Below, piece by piece: positions 24,815 to 35,880 of a stretch of 64,000 bases of DNA (within the stretch, counting starts at the first letter, position 1; the number at the start of each line of letters is the position of its first letter). The notes under the pieces are model-generated. The model was not told the DNA's origin. It saw only the letters and a program-made list of their open reading frames with translations, and searched no databases. Both the position numbers and the translations under genes were made by a program. Location of the stretch: NCBI GenBank assembly GCA_900177435.1, contig FXAI01000002.1:208386-272385 (forward strand), given 5' to 3'. The DNA is from Alteromonadaceae bacterium Bs31. GTDB lineage: Bacteria > Pseudomonadota > Gammaproteobacteria > Pseudomonadales > Cellvibrionaceae.

Positions 24815-26122
24815 TTATTTTGGCGTATAGACCCCGAAAAACTCAGGTAAAAACAAGGTGATCTGAGGAATATAAGTGACCAACATTAAGGATACAATCA
24901 TCGCCAGGTAAAGCGGTATTAAGGGTTTAACAAGGCTCGCAATGGATATTTTCGCTATACCGCAGCCAACAAATAGTACTGCACCTACCGGTGGGGTACA
25001 CAAACCTATACAGAGATTCAGCACCATCATAATACCGAAGTGCAAGGGGTCAATACCCATGGCTGTGGCCACTGGCAAGAAAATGGGTGTAAAAATTAGC
25101 ACCGCCGGAGTCATATCCATAAAGATACCAACGCACAGCAGAATTACATTAATCATTAACAACAACATGAAAGGGTTATCGCTCATGGTCATCATTAAAC
25201 TACTGATAGTTTGCGGTATATTTTCGTAGGAAAGCATCCAGGACATGGCCGTAGACGTGCCAATAAGTAGCATTACTATGGCCGTCGTTTCTACAGACTT
25301 CACCAAAATTTCCGGTAGCTGGGAAATTTTCACTTCTTTGTACACAAACACAGACAGTAATAACGAATACAGTACAGCTATTACGCTGGCTTCCGTTGCG
25401 GTGAACCAACCACCAACAATTCCTCCGATAACCAAAAAAATGAGAAAAAGACTTGGTACTGCATCTATAGATTTTTTTGTAAACTCTAGTGCACTAGGTA
25501 CACGTCCTACGGGATAACCATGCTTAATGGCATACACAGAGCACACCACCATTAAACTTAAGGCCACCAGCAAGCCGGGTAAATATCCTGCAACAAAAAG
25601 TGCTGCAATAGAGACACTGCCGCTTGCCAGAGAAAATACAATTAAAATATTGCTGGGGGGAATCAATAGCCCGGTAGTGGAACTGGTAATAGTGACCGCC
25701 GCGTTAAAGTTTTTGTCGTAGCCTTCTTTGTTCATGGTAGGAATCATAAACCCACCAATAGCAGAAGTAGCAGCCACAGCAGAACCGGATATGGCTCCAA
25801 ACAAGGTACACGAAATAATATTAACGAAGGCCAGGCCTCCCGGCAGCATTCCCACAATCACTTTGGCAAACTCAATAAGCCTGTAGGCAATACCACCTCG
25901 GCCCATTAACAAACCCGATAGTATAAAAAAGGGTATCGCTAAAAGCGCAAAGCTATTTATGCCTCCACCCATTCTTTGGGCCACTGTCATAGTTGCGGGT
26001 AAAAAATCAATCGACGGCAACAGGGCCACTAATGTAGCGACACCTATCGCAATTGCAATGGGCACGTTTAAAAACAAGAGGACAACAAAAACCACCAACA
26101 ATAGTATTACGGAAATTTCCAC
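24815..26122 (-). CDS. TRAP transporter large permease, DctM family
   Basis: Inner-membrane protein of 435 residues with about twelve membrane spans. It contains family hallmarks such as the PFFILSGLLMGRGGIA stretch, ASSTTGLLIPPSNILIV-type segment, and MDMTPAVLIFTPIFLPVA. It forms the sodium-coupled channel part of a tripartite transporter with the small permease and the periplasmic binding protein encoded upstream (gaps 22 and 12 bp). The order P-Q-M in one minus-strand operon is typical. Confidence 0.93.
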   Translation of the reverse strand: MEISVILLLVVFVVLLFLNVPIAIAIGVATLVALLPSIDFLPATMTVAQRMGGGINSFALLAIPFFILSGLLMGRGGIAYRLIEFAKVIVGMLPGGLAFVNIISCTLFGAISGSAVAATSAIGGFMIPTMNKEGYDKNFNAAVTITSSTTGLLIPPSNILIVFSLASGSVSIAALFVAGYLPGLLVALSLMVVCSVYAIKHGYPVGRVPSALEFTKKSIDAVPSLFLIFLVIGGIVGGWFTATEASVIAVLYSLLLSVFVYKEVKISQLPEILVKSVETTAIVMLLIGTSTAMSWMLSYENIPQTISSLMMTMSDNPFMLLLMINVILLCVGIFMDMTPAVLIFTPIFLPVATAMGIDPLHFGIMMVLNLCIGLCTPPVGAVLFVGCGIAKISIASLVKPLIPLYLAMIVSLMLVTYIPQITLFLPEFFGVYTPK

Positions 26123-26144
26123 TACAAACGTATCTCTCTGCTTG

Positions 26145-26639
26145 TTAATCGGCTGTGCTGTGCACAGGCTCTTGTTCTCGTCCTAAAAGGATTCTTTCAG
26201 CGGCAAAAATACATATCAGCGCGCCGCTAAGGGGAATAACGCTATACACGTATCCCATTTTTATCTGAAGAGCTGGGCTAAGTTGCTGTAACTCCAGCGT
26301 CAATAACATCACCTTAGCGCCTCCTATAAGCATCACTACCATTGAAAAGGCAAAGACAACCGTGTCAGAAAAACGATTTGCCCATAACTTTTTCTCGCCT
26401 TTTAGTTTGGCGGTAAAAATGTCCAGACCAAGGTGTGCATATTTACGGTAAGCATAGGCAGCCCCCATAAAACCAATCCAGATTAAAAGAAACCTGGCAA
26501 GCTCTTCAGTAAAGGAACTTGGGTCGCTTAAGAGGTAGCGAGACAAGACCTGCCAAGTAACATCGATAACCATTAATGCCATTAAAAAGGCACAAAAGTT
26601 AGCAAGAATAGTTTCAATTTTTTGATTAAGTATTCTCAT
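26145..26639 (-). CDS. TRAP transporter small permease, DctQ family
   Basis: Protein of 164 residues with four predicted membrane spans. It has the family pattern of a tryptophan-rich first half (TWQVLSRYLLSDPSSFTEELARFLLIW) and the AYRKYAHLGLDIF segment. It pairs with DctM to form the membrane unit. It sits between the binding-protein and large-permease genes with short gaps, so all three are co-transcribed. Confidence 0.92.
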   Translation of the reverse strand: MRILNQKIETILANFCAFLMALMVIDVTWQVLSRYLLSDPSSFTEELARFLLIWIGFMGAAYAYRKYAHLGLDIFTAKLKGEKKLWANRFSDTVVFAFSMVVMLIGGAKVMLLTLELQQLSPALQIKMGYVYSVIPLSGALICIFAAERILLGREQEPVHSTAD

Positions 26640-26651
26640 TTAGTTCTCAAC

Positions 26652-27674
26652 TTATAGCGCACGGAAGGCTTTTTTTACATCGTAGCTGGGTTCACCACGC
26701 AGAGACTCAAGCATGTCATTTACTCTATCCGAAAAATGGCTTTTATCTGGATACACAATCTCCACGCCAGCTTGCTGAGCCAGTTTTAGAGATTCCTGGG
26801 TAGATTGCTGCCACAAGTCCCGCTGAACCACAATGGATTCATCCATTGCTTGTTGTAGCCAGTTTTTTTCCTGGGCTTGCAAGCGGTTCCATATATAGGA
26901 GCTAATAAGAACAATGTCCGGAACGTAGGTATGCTCCGTTAGAGAATAATACTTCGCCACTTCAAAATGGCCTGAGGTTACAAAACTTGGTGGATTATTT
27001 TCCGCACCATCCACAACACCCTGATCCAAGGCTGTATACAACTCGCCAAAAGCGATGGGCGTGCCAGCACCGCCTAAAGCGCGCACCATTTGAACCGATG
27101 TATTACTGTTCTGTACTCGTACTTTTAGACCTGTTAAATCTTCTGGCGTATGTATGGGTTTATCTACACTGTAAAAACTTCGTGCGCCCGCATCGTAGTA
27201 ACCCAAACCACGTAAACCAACCCGCTCACCGGAAAGTAACAGCTGCTTTCCAATGTCGCTATTGAGTGCCCGCCAAAAATGTTCAGAATCCCGAAAAACA
27301 TAAGGCAGGCTAAAAACTTTCATTTCGGGTACAAAACTCTCCATTGGGCTGGAAGATACTTTTGTCATTGCCAGGCTACCAATTTGAAGTAACTCGATCT
27401 GTTCCCGTTCACTGCCCAATTGGCCACCTGGGTAGATATCCACACGCATTTTTCCGCCACTTAGCTCCGCTAAACGCTCCGCCATATGCGCAATGCCGCC
27501 GTGAACAGGGTGGTCGGTTGGCAAACTGTGGGACATTTTTAGAACGGTTACCTCACTGCCCGTACCGCAAGCAGTGGCTAACAACGCTACTCCGCCCAAC
27601 AATACAACTTGTCTGAAAACCCTATACGCTGTGGATAGTCTGGTAAATTTTTGAATGAGAAATTTATTCATCAT
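26652..27674 (-). CDS. TRAP transporter substrate-binding protein, DctP family (possibly for sugar acids)
   Basis: Protein of 340 residues. A long N-region is followed by a hydrophobic stretch and a lipobox-like LLATAC, so it may be a lipoprotein tethered in the periplasm. The mature part has the DctP fold: LKMSHSLPTDHPVHGG, then LKVRVQNS with the conserved Arg that binds a carboxylate. GVVDGAENNPPSF near residue 230 occurs in members that bind sugar acids such as glucuronate or galacturonate. With pectin-degrading enzymes elsewhere in the window, uptake of uronates is plausible but unproven. First gene of the operon. Confidence 0.9.
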   Translation of the reverse strand: MMNKFLIQKFTRLSTAYRVFRQVVLLGGVALLATACGTGSEVTVLKMSHSLPTDHPVHGGIAHMAERLAELSGGKMRVDIYPGGQLGSEREQIELLQIGSLAMTKVSSSPMESFVPEMKVFSLPYVFRDSEHFWRALNSDIGKQLLLSGERVGLRGLGYYDAGARSFYSVDKPIHTPEDLTGLKVRVQNSNTSVQMVRALGGAGTPIAFGELYTALDQGVVDGAENNPPSFVTSGHFEVAKYYSLTEHTYVPDIVLISSYIWNRLQAQEKNWLQQAMDESIVVQRDLWQQSTQESLKLAQQAGVEIVYPDKSHFSDRVNDMLESLRGEPSYDVKKAFRAL

Positions 27675-27690
27675 AAGTTCTACCGAAGTT

Positions 27691-27718
27691 AAAAAAAAAG
27701 AGGTTTAAAAAAACCTCT
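27691..27718 (-). terminator. Intrinsic terminator after the yccA-like gene
   Basis: AGAGGTTT at 27699-27706 pairs with AAACCTCT at 27711-27718 across a 4-A loop. Read on the minus strand the stem is followed by eight T (A tract at 27691-27698). It ends the Bax-inhibitor-like gene and insulates the TRAP operon, whose start is 17 bp further on. Confidence 0.85.
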
Positions 27719-27739
27719 AAAACAGCTTTCCAATGCAAG

Positions 27740-28411
27740 CTAGTCGTCACCGCTCATAAAACCAATTAAATGTAACAAGCTGGTAAAAAGGTTGAAGATG
27801 GCAACATATAAAGTAACCGTGGCCATAATGTAATTACGTTCTCCGCCGTGAATAATATTGCTGGTTTCATAGAGAATAAGACCGGACATCAGCAGTACAA
27901 ACCCAGCTGACACAGCTAAAGAGAGTGCAGGAAGCTTAAAGAAGTAGGCACCAAGCCCAGCAAAAAACATCACAAGAATGCCAATAAACAGAAAACTAGC
28001 CATAAAGCTAAAATCTTTTCTGGTTGTGAGCACGTAAGCGGAAAGTGAAAAAAATATGAGACTGGTGAAACCCATCGCGGTCATAACAATTTGACCACCA
28101 CCGGGGAGGCTTAAGTAGGCACTTAAGATTGGCCCAAGGCTTAAACCCATAAACCCCGTAAGGGCGAATACACACAACAGACCCCAAGCGCTATTTTGAT
28201 ACTTGTTGGTAAGAAAGAGTAAGCCGAAGTAAGCGGCCAGGGTAATAATCAAACCGGGGTGCGGCATATTAAAGGCGAGAGAGATAGCGGCGGTAATGGC
28301 ACTAAACAATAAGCTTGATGCCAATAGAGCGTAGGTATTGCGCAGCATTTTATCTATGCTTACTGGGCTGAACCTTACGCCAGTGGTAGTAGATACAGTG
28401 CGAGCTTCCAT
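27740..28411 (-). CDS. Bax inhibitor-1 / YccA family membrane protein
   Basis: Protein of 223 residues with seven predicted membrane spans after a cytoplasmic N-terminus (residues 1-20). The LRNTYALLASSLLFSAIT start, the GLSLGPILSAYL loop and the SGLILYETSNIIHGGERNYI segment are hallmarks of the YccA/TMBIM group. E. coli YccA interacts with the FtsH protease and protects a jammed translocon; some relatives conduct calcium. It is a single gene with its own terminator downstream. Confidence 0.92.
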   Translation of the reverse strand: MEARTVSTTTGVRFSPVSIDKMLRNTYALLASSLLFSAITAAISLAFNMPHPGLIITLAAYFGLLFLTNKYQNSAWGLLCVFALTGFMGLSLGPILSAYLSLPGGGQIVMTAMGFTSLIFFSLSAYVLTTRKDFSFMASFLFIGILVMFFAGLGAYFFKLPALSLAVSAGFVLLMSGLILYETSNIIHGGERNYIMATVTLYVAIFNLFTSLLHLIGFMSGDD

Positions 28412-28524
28412 TGAATGCCTCTGAATAAGCTAAATGATTTAAACAGAGGATATTGCAAGAACTTAGTCAGCTAAAGTCGATTTTTCGGATATAAACCATC
28501 GTAAAAACCGAGTAATTTAGTTGG

Positions 28525-29427
28525 TTATTCGAATAGCTTGGTGCGTGCGGAATTACAAATGGCAGCCACTGCCGGGTGTTTGACCTTTCGCTCGGCGGAA
28601 ATGGCATAGAATTTTTGCTTAAGCTTATCGAGCCTCCCTATAATTTTCACATTGAAATTTTTACACACCTCCTCCTCAATAACACTCGACATAAAAAAGA
28701 GTCCTAAACCCGCTTGGCCGAAAGCTTTCATAAGTGCGCTATCATCAAATTCACCTATTATTATTGGCTTAATATCCTCTTCTTCCAACCATCGATCAAA
28801 CAGGTGTCTAACCGCGTTTTGCGGTGTAGGCACAAGCAAGGGTGCTCCATCCAATGCTCTGGGGAAATTGCCCTTATACGCGCGAGCTAAGTGCGGAGCC
28901 GCAAAAAAAGTAAGGCCACTTTCGCCTAGCAAGTGGTTATAGGCCTTGATGCTGAACGCGCTTGTAACAGGGGTATCACTAAGCACAAGATCTACCTTAT
29001 GCAGAGCAAGGTCTGCCAGCATGGTTTCCATTGCACCTTCACGGCTGGTGAGTTTAATGTCCTGATCAAGGTTTAAGGCCGGTTCAATAATTTTGCAAAC
29101 CACTGTTTTGGGTAAAGCGCTTGCTGCCCCTACGATAAACTCCGACGGTCCTATAGTAGGCGAACCTCGCAACACATCACTTAGCTCACGGCCAAGATCA
29201 AAAATGTCATCTGCGTAGCGCAGTACCAGCCTCCCGGTGTCGGTAAGTTTCAGTCCCCTACCTGCGCGAACAAACAATTCTGCAGAAATCTGTTCCTCCA
29301 ATAAGGCCAATTGGCCACTGATGGTTTGCGGCGTAATGTGCAATTTCTCACTGGCTTTGGCGATAGAGCCTTCATTGGCCACCATCCAAAAATAATGCAA
29401 ATGCTTGTAATTTATGGTGTTACTCAT
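28525..29427 (-). CDS. NhaR-like LysR-type regulator
   Basis: Protein of 300 residues. The start NYKHLHYFWMVANEGSIAKA is the signature of the NhaR subgroup, which in E. coli controls a sodium/proton antiporter and biofilm genes. Helix-turn-helix at residues about 5-62, effector domain 90-295. The open frame reaches 29496, but the ATG at 29427 gives the standard NhaR start and has AAAGGG upstream. It diverges from a ribosome-hibernation-like gene across 145 bp, a likely target. Confidence 0.9.
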   Translation of the reverse strand: MSNTINYKHLHYFWMVANEGSIAKASEKLHITPQTISGQLALLEEQISAELFVRAGRGLKLTDTGRLVLRYADDIFDLGRELSDVLRGSPTIGPSEFIVGAASALPKTVVCKIIEPALNLDQDIKLTSREGAMETMLADLALHKVDLVLSDTPVTSAFSIKAYNHLLGESGLTFFAAPHLARAYKGNFPRALDGAPLLVPTPQNAVRHLFDRWLEEEDIKPIIIGEFDDSALMKAFGQAGLGLFFMSSVIEEEVCKNFNVKIIGRLDKLKQKFYAISAERKVKHPAVAAICNSARTKLFE

Positions 29428-29572
29428 GCCGAAAACCCTTTCTATTGTTTGTTCAGTAGTGATCCTACTGTTCGGTTTTATCGTGTTTTTAGTCAATATT
29501 AAGCGATTTTTTTACGCAATTTAATAATGCTACCTTAGTTTTCTGTCACAGCATTTAGCCAGGAGATAAGAC

Positions 29573-29971
29573 ATGTTACTAAAAATACATACGAAAGGAA
29601 TTCACTCATCGGACTCATTGCACGACATAGTAAACTCCAAAATACGCCTTATATTGGGTCGTTTTAGTGAAAAAATACAAAGGGTGGACGCTTTTCTAGT
29701 GGACGTTAACGGCCCTAAAGGTGGAGACGATAAGCGCTGTCGCCTGGTAATCAAGCTAGAAAAAAACCTGCCGTTTACGGTACAAGACACTTCAGAAAAC
29801 ATATTGGAAGCTCTCTGCGCTGCTAGCCATCGCGGAAAACGAAAGATAAAACGCCTGGTTCATCGTAAGCTCTATCAGAAATACAGGCACAACAGATTTA
29901 CAGTATTAGCGGGGCCTGAGGATTTATCTACGCAAGATCCTGTATATGCTGCTGCCAGGCTTGATAGTTAA
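29573..29971 (+). CDS. HPF/RaiA-like ribosome-associated protein
   Basis: Protein of 132 residues that resembles the S30AE/HPF/RaiA family. It has the early beta-strand and helix pattern (residues about 1-35), then VDAFLVDVNGPKGGDDKRCRLVIKL, where the DKRC segment corresponds to the second strand pair, and a basic RGKRKIKRLVHRKLYQKYR helix. Family members bind the decoding centre of idle ribosomes. The tail after residue 110 is longer than in short HPF but lacks the long-HPF dimer domain. It is divergent from an NhaR-like regulator. Confidence 0.8.
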   Translation: MLLKIHTKGIHSSDSLHDIVNSKIRLILGRFSEKIQRVDAFLVDVNGPKGGDDKRCRLVIKLEKNLPFTVQDTSENILEALCAASHRGKRKIKRLVHRKLYQKYRHNRFTVLAGPEDLSTQDPVYAAARLDS

Positions 29972-30430
29972 CCCTCATACTTTTGTAGATTGGCCTACAG
30001 CTCAAACGGTAGTAAGTTTTTTATTGATCTTTTATTCAACACCATAAAATCCCATGGTTTTGTAAAAACGTAATTTAATACGCTAAAGCTATTCACTTTC
30101 CTGCGGGTGCATAACTAAAGCACCCGCTGGAAAGTGAATGGCTTTAACGCGCAGTTAAACACAACGAATGTAAACTGTTTTATTTTTTGAAACACCCGTT
30201 CCTTCCGATAACTCCCACCTAAAACCTGCTAACCAACCAATAATTAGATTAAGGCTATAAATAAGGCGGTTTTTAAAGAGTCTTTTCTTCCTTTACAACA
30301 TAACTGTATACCTTATATATAATTGTTTATCGGCAGTTCATTTCTAGTAGCTAAGCCAGAATAATGGGTATTTGCTTCTACACTGCGATAACACTAAACA
30401 AATAGATCCAACGAATTACAGCAGGTTCTT
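29972..30430. other. Gene-free region containing a long stem-loop
   Basis: 459 bp between the HPF-like gene and the next plus-strand gene. It contains the long inverted repeat listed separately and otherwise AT-rich DNA with no coding character. The right part should carry the promoter of the following gene. Confidence 0.5.
30081..30149. repeat. Long imperfect palindrome: 30-bp stem with 9-base loop
   Basis: The left arm 30081-30110 pairs with the right arm 30120-30149 with three mismatches, around a loop ATAACTAAA. The core TTCACTTTCC / GGAAAGTGAA and GCGGGTGC / GCACCCGC are perfect. It is far longer than an ordinary terminator and lacks a T-tract directly after the stem. It could be a small RNA, a message 3-prime processing structure, or a REP- or MITE-like element. 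Only one copy was noticed in the window. Confidence 0.8.
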
Positions 30431-31021
30431 ATGTCTGAAGATATTTATAAAACGCCAGAGGCCGAGTTAACTTCGGAGCACAGCCTGGACAATGATAATT
30501 TTTATGTGGTGTCCAAAAATAAGTTTGTAACGCTTTATCTAGGCACGCTTGGTCTGTATGGCTTTTATTGGATGTACACCAACTGGAGACGATATAAAGA
30601 GCATTCAAAAGACAATATTTGGCCCATACCGAGGGCCATATTTCACATATTTTTTACGCACTCACTTTTCAGAAATATAGACCAGTGCCTGCTAGATAAG
30701 AAAATAACCCACCCCTGGAAAGCAGAAACTACCGCGACGTTTTACGTTGTTTTATTACTCGTCAGTAACGGATTGGATAGAGCCAGTGCAAAAAGTATCG
30801 GTTCTCCAATTACAGACATTTTATCCATCGCTGTTTTGCCTTTGATGATGTGGGTATTGCTGGGCGCGCAACACGCTATCAACACCAGTCAGAATGACCT
30901 GGAAGGAAAAGGCAATTGTAAATTTACAATCGTTAATTGCTTGTGGTTAATATTTGGGGGAATCTTGTGGGTGATGGTAGTGCTGGGGTTACTGATGGAG
31001 CTTGGGCATGTCACTTTATAG
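30431..31021 (+). CDS. Membrane protein of DUF4234-like type
   Basis: Protein of 196 residues. A short polar N-terminus (YKTPEAELTSEH) is followed by FYVVSKNKFVTLYLGTLGLYGFYWMYTNWRRYK, a pattern known from DUF4234-like small membrane proteins, then three further hydrophobic segments near residues 100, 135 and 175. The function of the family is unknown. It converges with gyrB, with a short hairpin between the two stops. Confidence 0.75.
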   Translation: MSEDIYKTPEAELTSEHSLDNDNFYVVSKNKFVTLYLGTLGLYGFYWMYTNWRRYKEHSKDNIWPIPRAIFHIFFTHSLFRNIDQCLLDKKITHPWKAETTATFYVVLLLVSNGLDRASAKSIGSPITDILSIAVLPLMMWVLLGAQHAINTSQNDLEGKGNCKFTIVNCLWLIFGGILWVMVVLGLLMELGHVTL

Positions 31022-31024
31022 CCA

Positions 31025-31044
31025 GGGCTGACAAAAGCCAGCCC
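31025..31044. terminator. Short hairpin between convergent genes
   Basis: GGGCTG at 31025-31030 pairs with CAGCCC at 31039-31044 around ACAAAAGC. It lies 4 bp after the membrane-protein stop and about 27 bp beyond the gyrB stop. There is no strong T-tract, so it is a weak bidirectional terminator candidate. Confidence 0.35.
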
Positions 31045-31071
31045 CAAGACTATCTTTTAGTACGCTAAGAA

Positions 31072-33549
<2,478 letters not shown>

Positions 33550-34677
33550 CTAGTGTGTGGTGAGAGGCGAAACCTGAATTTCACCATGTTTCACGTGAAA
33601 CATTTGAAGCTGTTCTTCATCCTTTAGATCCCAAGGCTCGATAATGGCATCTTTAGCTATAGCTGTTACAAATACCTGAGACTCCATCGCCTTGATTGCC
33701 TTACCTACTATCTGCATGTTCTCGCTATCCAGTTCAGCGGGTAAATCGTCCAACAAGAATAAAGCTTTCCTATTGGTCATCTGCTGAAACAAGCCAGCCT
33801 CAGCGAGAAACAAAGACAAGATCACTGACTTTTGTTGCCCTCGCGAAAGCATCTCTGTGGCTGGTGCCTTGTTCCTGGTGATTTTTAGATCCGAACGGTG
33901 GGAACCAATATTGGTGTAACCCAGTTTGATATCCCTCTCCAGGTGTTCTTGTAGCTGTTTTTCAAAAGGTACATCGTCCTTCCAACCAGAGTGATAGGCC
34001 AAGACAACCGGACTTTCATCGGCCTTATTAAAAGGAAAGCTCGACACTATGTTCTGGAAAAAGGGATGGAACGCTTCAAATATCTCAGCACGCATATCCT
34101 CTAAAGCGTGTCCCAAGCGTGCTACCTCTCTGTCCCAGGGCTGCAGCTCGCCGGTCGAAATTTTACCACGTCGCAGTAAACTATTCCGGTGTTTAACGCA
34201 CCGTACATAGTCTTTCCACACCGATTTAAAGTCATGTTTCACGTGAAACACTAACCAGTCAAAAAATTGCCTGCGATACTTAGAGGATCCTTCGAGTAGC
34301 TGAAAGGAATTGGTGTTCATTGTCAGCAAAGGCAGCTGATGGGCCAACTCAGCAGACGTTTTTACGGATTGCCCATCAAGTCGAATATTTACATCGCCTT
34401 GTAGCTGTCTTGTAACACCAAGCTTATGGCTTACAGCACTACCTTCGTCTTCGAGTACAGCGAACAGTGTGAACTCCCGCTCTCCCTCATTCACCAAGGG
34501 TCTGTATTTATGAGTACGAAAGGAGCGGCCGTGAGCTAGCACGCTAATGGCTTCAAGTAATGAGGTCTTTCCGGAGCCGTTGGCGCCATGAATTAAATTG
34601 ATACCTCCACCGGGCAATAAGCTTACCGAGCGGAGGTTTCTAAAAGAAGTAATATTGATTTGTTGTAATTTTGGCAT
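33550..34677 (-). CDS. recF: DNA replication and repair protein RecF
   Basis: SMC-like ATPase of 375 residues that helps load RecA at gapped DNA and stalled forks. Walker A is GANGSGKTSLLEA at residues 33-45, the signature motif is LSRGQQKSVI, and Walker B is LFLLDDLPAELD. Two exact parS palindromes sit inside the gene (33587-33602 and 34235-34250), and each forces the peptide FHVKH into the protein, near residue 145 and near residue 364. The gene lies 49 bp downstream of dnaN and 18 bp before gyrB. Confidence 0.98.
   Translation of the reverse strand: MPKLQQINITSFRNLRSVSLLPGGGINLIHGANGSGKTSLLEAISVLAHGRSFRTHKYRPLVNEGEREFTLFAVLEDEGSAVSHKLGVTRQLQGDVNIRLDGQSVKTSAELAHQLPLLTMNTNSFQLLEGSSKYRRQFFDWLVFHVKHDFKSVWKDYVRCVKHRNSLLRRGKISTGELQPWDREVARLGHALEDMRAEIFEAFHPFFQNIVSSFPFNKADESPVVLAYHSGWKDDVPFEKQLQEHLERDIKLGYTNIGSHRSDLKITRNKAPATEMLSRGQQKSVILSLFLAEAGLFQQMTNRKALFLLDDLPAELDSENMQIVGKAIKAMESQVFVTAIAKDAIIEPWDLKDEEQLQMFHVKHGEIQVSPLTTH
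33587..33602. promoter_or_regulatory. parS: parS site 1 (ParB-binding centromere)
   Basis: Exact 16-bp palindrome TGTTTCACGTGAAACA, the common bacterial parS consensus bound by ParB/Spo0J. It lies within the last codons of recF, about 4 kb from the dnaA-rpmH intergenic region, where chromosomal centromere sites normally cluster. Confidence 0.9.
34235..34250. promoter_or_regulatory. parS: parS site 2 (ParB-binding centromere)
   Basis: Second exact copy of the 16-bp parS palindrome, inside recF and 648 bp from site 1. Two perfect copies of a 16-bp palindrome this close are not expected by chance. Confidence 0.9.
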
Positions 34678-34726
34678 GCGCCTTGTTAAAGCCGTGGTAA
34701 AAAGAGGCTATACACAGTATCTAGTG

Positions 34727-35830
34727 TTACAGGCGCATCGGCATCACAACATAGGCGGAATCTGAGTTTTCTGGCTCTTCCAGAAGTGCGGAGCTGTTTG
34801 AGTCTGATAAGGTGATCTTAATGTTTTCGGAGTCCAACACGTTTGTTACGTCTTGCAGGTAGCTGACGTTAAAACCGACCTCCAAAGAGTCACCTGCGTA
34901 ATTTACGGCTACCTGATCCTGCGCTTCTTCCTGTTCAGGGTTATTAGCAATAATGGTCAACATGCCTTCTTCTAACTCCAGGCGAACACCACGATACTTC
35001 TCATTGGATAGGATGGAGGTACGTGCAAAAGCCTGTTTTAATTCTGCTCGATCACCAATAACAAACTTATCACCACCTTTGGGTAATACCCGCTCGTAGT
35101 CTGGGAACTTGCCGTCTACGAGCTTAGAGGTAAAGGTATACTCGGAAGTGGTTGCTCTGATATGACTGGAGCCCAATGACACCTCAACATTCTCATCACT
35201 GTCGTTCAACAGCCGGGAAAGCTCAATAACGCCTTTGCGAGGCAATATCGCCTGCCTCAAGTCTGCTATCTCGACATTTACCGGGCGAGTACACATAGCC
35301 AGGCGGTGGCCATCTGTAGCAACTACACGTAACTCCTGAGAGCGTACCTCCCACAGCATGCCGTTTAAATAGTAACGAACATCCTGCTGAGCCATAGCAA
35401 AGCTGGTTCTGTCTATTAGGCGCTTCACCTCTTTTTGTTCGCTACTGAAGCTTAAATCATTGCTACCCTGCTCTACCGCTGGGAACTCATTGCCCGGCAG
35501 GGTGGAAAGAGTAAAACGTGTACGGCCGCTTTTTACGGTAACTTTTTGATCTTTAAGGGAAAATTCTATATTTGAATCGTCTGGAAGTGCGCGACAGATA
35601 TCGAGAAACTTCTTCGCGGGGACGGTGATCTCGCCATCTCCAGGGGCGTTTTCCAACTGCAGCCGACCAACAATCTCTACCTCGAGGTCTGTACCGGTAA
35701 TAGATAACTGAGAACCTTCAATAACCAACAGCACGTTGGCCAAAACAGGAAGCGTCTGACGACGCTCTACAACACCCGCTACCAACTGCAGGGGCTTAAT
35801 TAATGCTTCACGTGAAACGGCAAATTTCAT
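34727..35830 (-). CDS. dnaN: DNA polymerase III sliding clamp (beta subunit)
   Basis: Ring-forming clamp protein of 367 residues that tethers polymerase III to DNA. Start MKFAVSREALIKPLQLVAGVVERRQTLP read as the usual DnaN opening; conserved NGMLWEV and ATDGHRLAM segments; the end DSAYVVMPMRL is the clamp C-terminus. It lies 50 bp after dnaA and 49 bp before recF. A near-parS site overlaps codons 4-9. Confidence 0.99.
   Translation of the reverse strand: MKFAVSREALIKPLQLVAGVVERRQTLPVLANVLLVIEGSQLSITGTDLEVEIVGRLQLENAPGDGEITVPAKKFLDICRALPDDSNIEFSLKDQKVTVKSGRTRFTLSTLPGNEFPAVEQGSNDLSFSSEQKEVKRLIDRTSFAMAQQDVRYYLNGMLWEVRSQELRVVATDGHRLAMCTRPVNVEIADLRQAILPRKGVIELSRLLNDSDENVEVSLGSSHIRATTSEYTFTSKLVDGKFPDYERVLPKGGDKFVIGDRAELKQAFARTSILSNEKYRGVRLELEEGMLTIIANNPEQEEAQDQVAVNYAGDSLEVGFNVSYLQDVTNVLDSENIKITLSDSNSSALLEEPENSDSAYVVMPMRL
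35804..35819. promoter_or_regulatory. parS: parS-like site 3, two mismatches
   Basis: TGCTTCACGTGAAACG differs from the exact parS sequence at two outer positions and keeps the central TTCACGTGAAAC. It overlaps the first codons of dnaN. It may be a weaker ParB site. Confidence 0.65.
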
Positions 35831-35880
35831 ACTGCTTCTCTTTATAGGGTGACGGCGTTTATGTGTTTGTGCGAGCGAGA

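Noticed and set aside
30060-30160. Long hairpin considered as an integron attC site
   Set aside because: A GTTRRRY-like end is present on the right, but the matching left box is poor, the stem lacks the usual extrahelical bases, and there is no integrase or cassette array.
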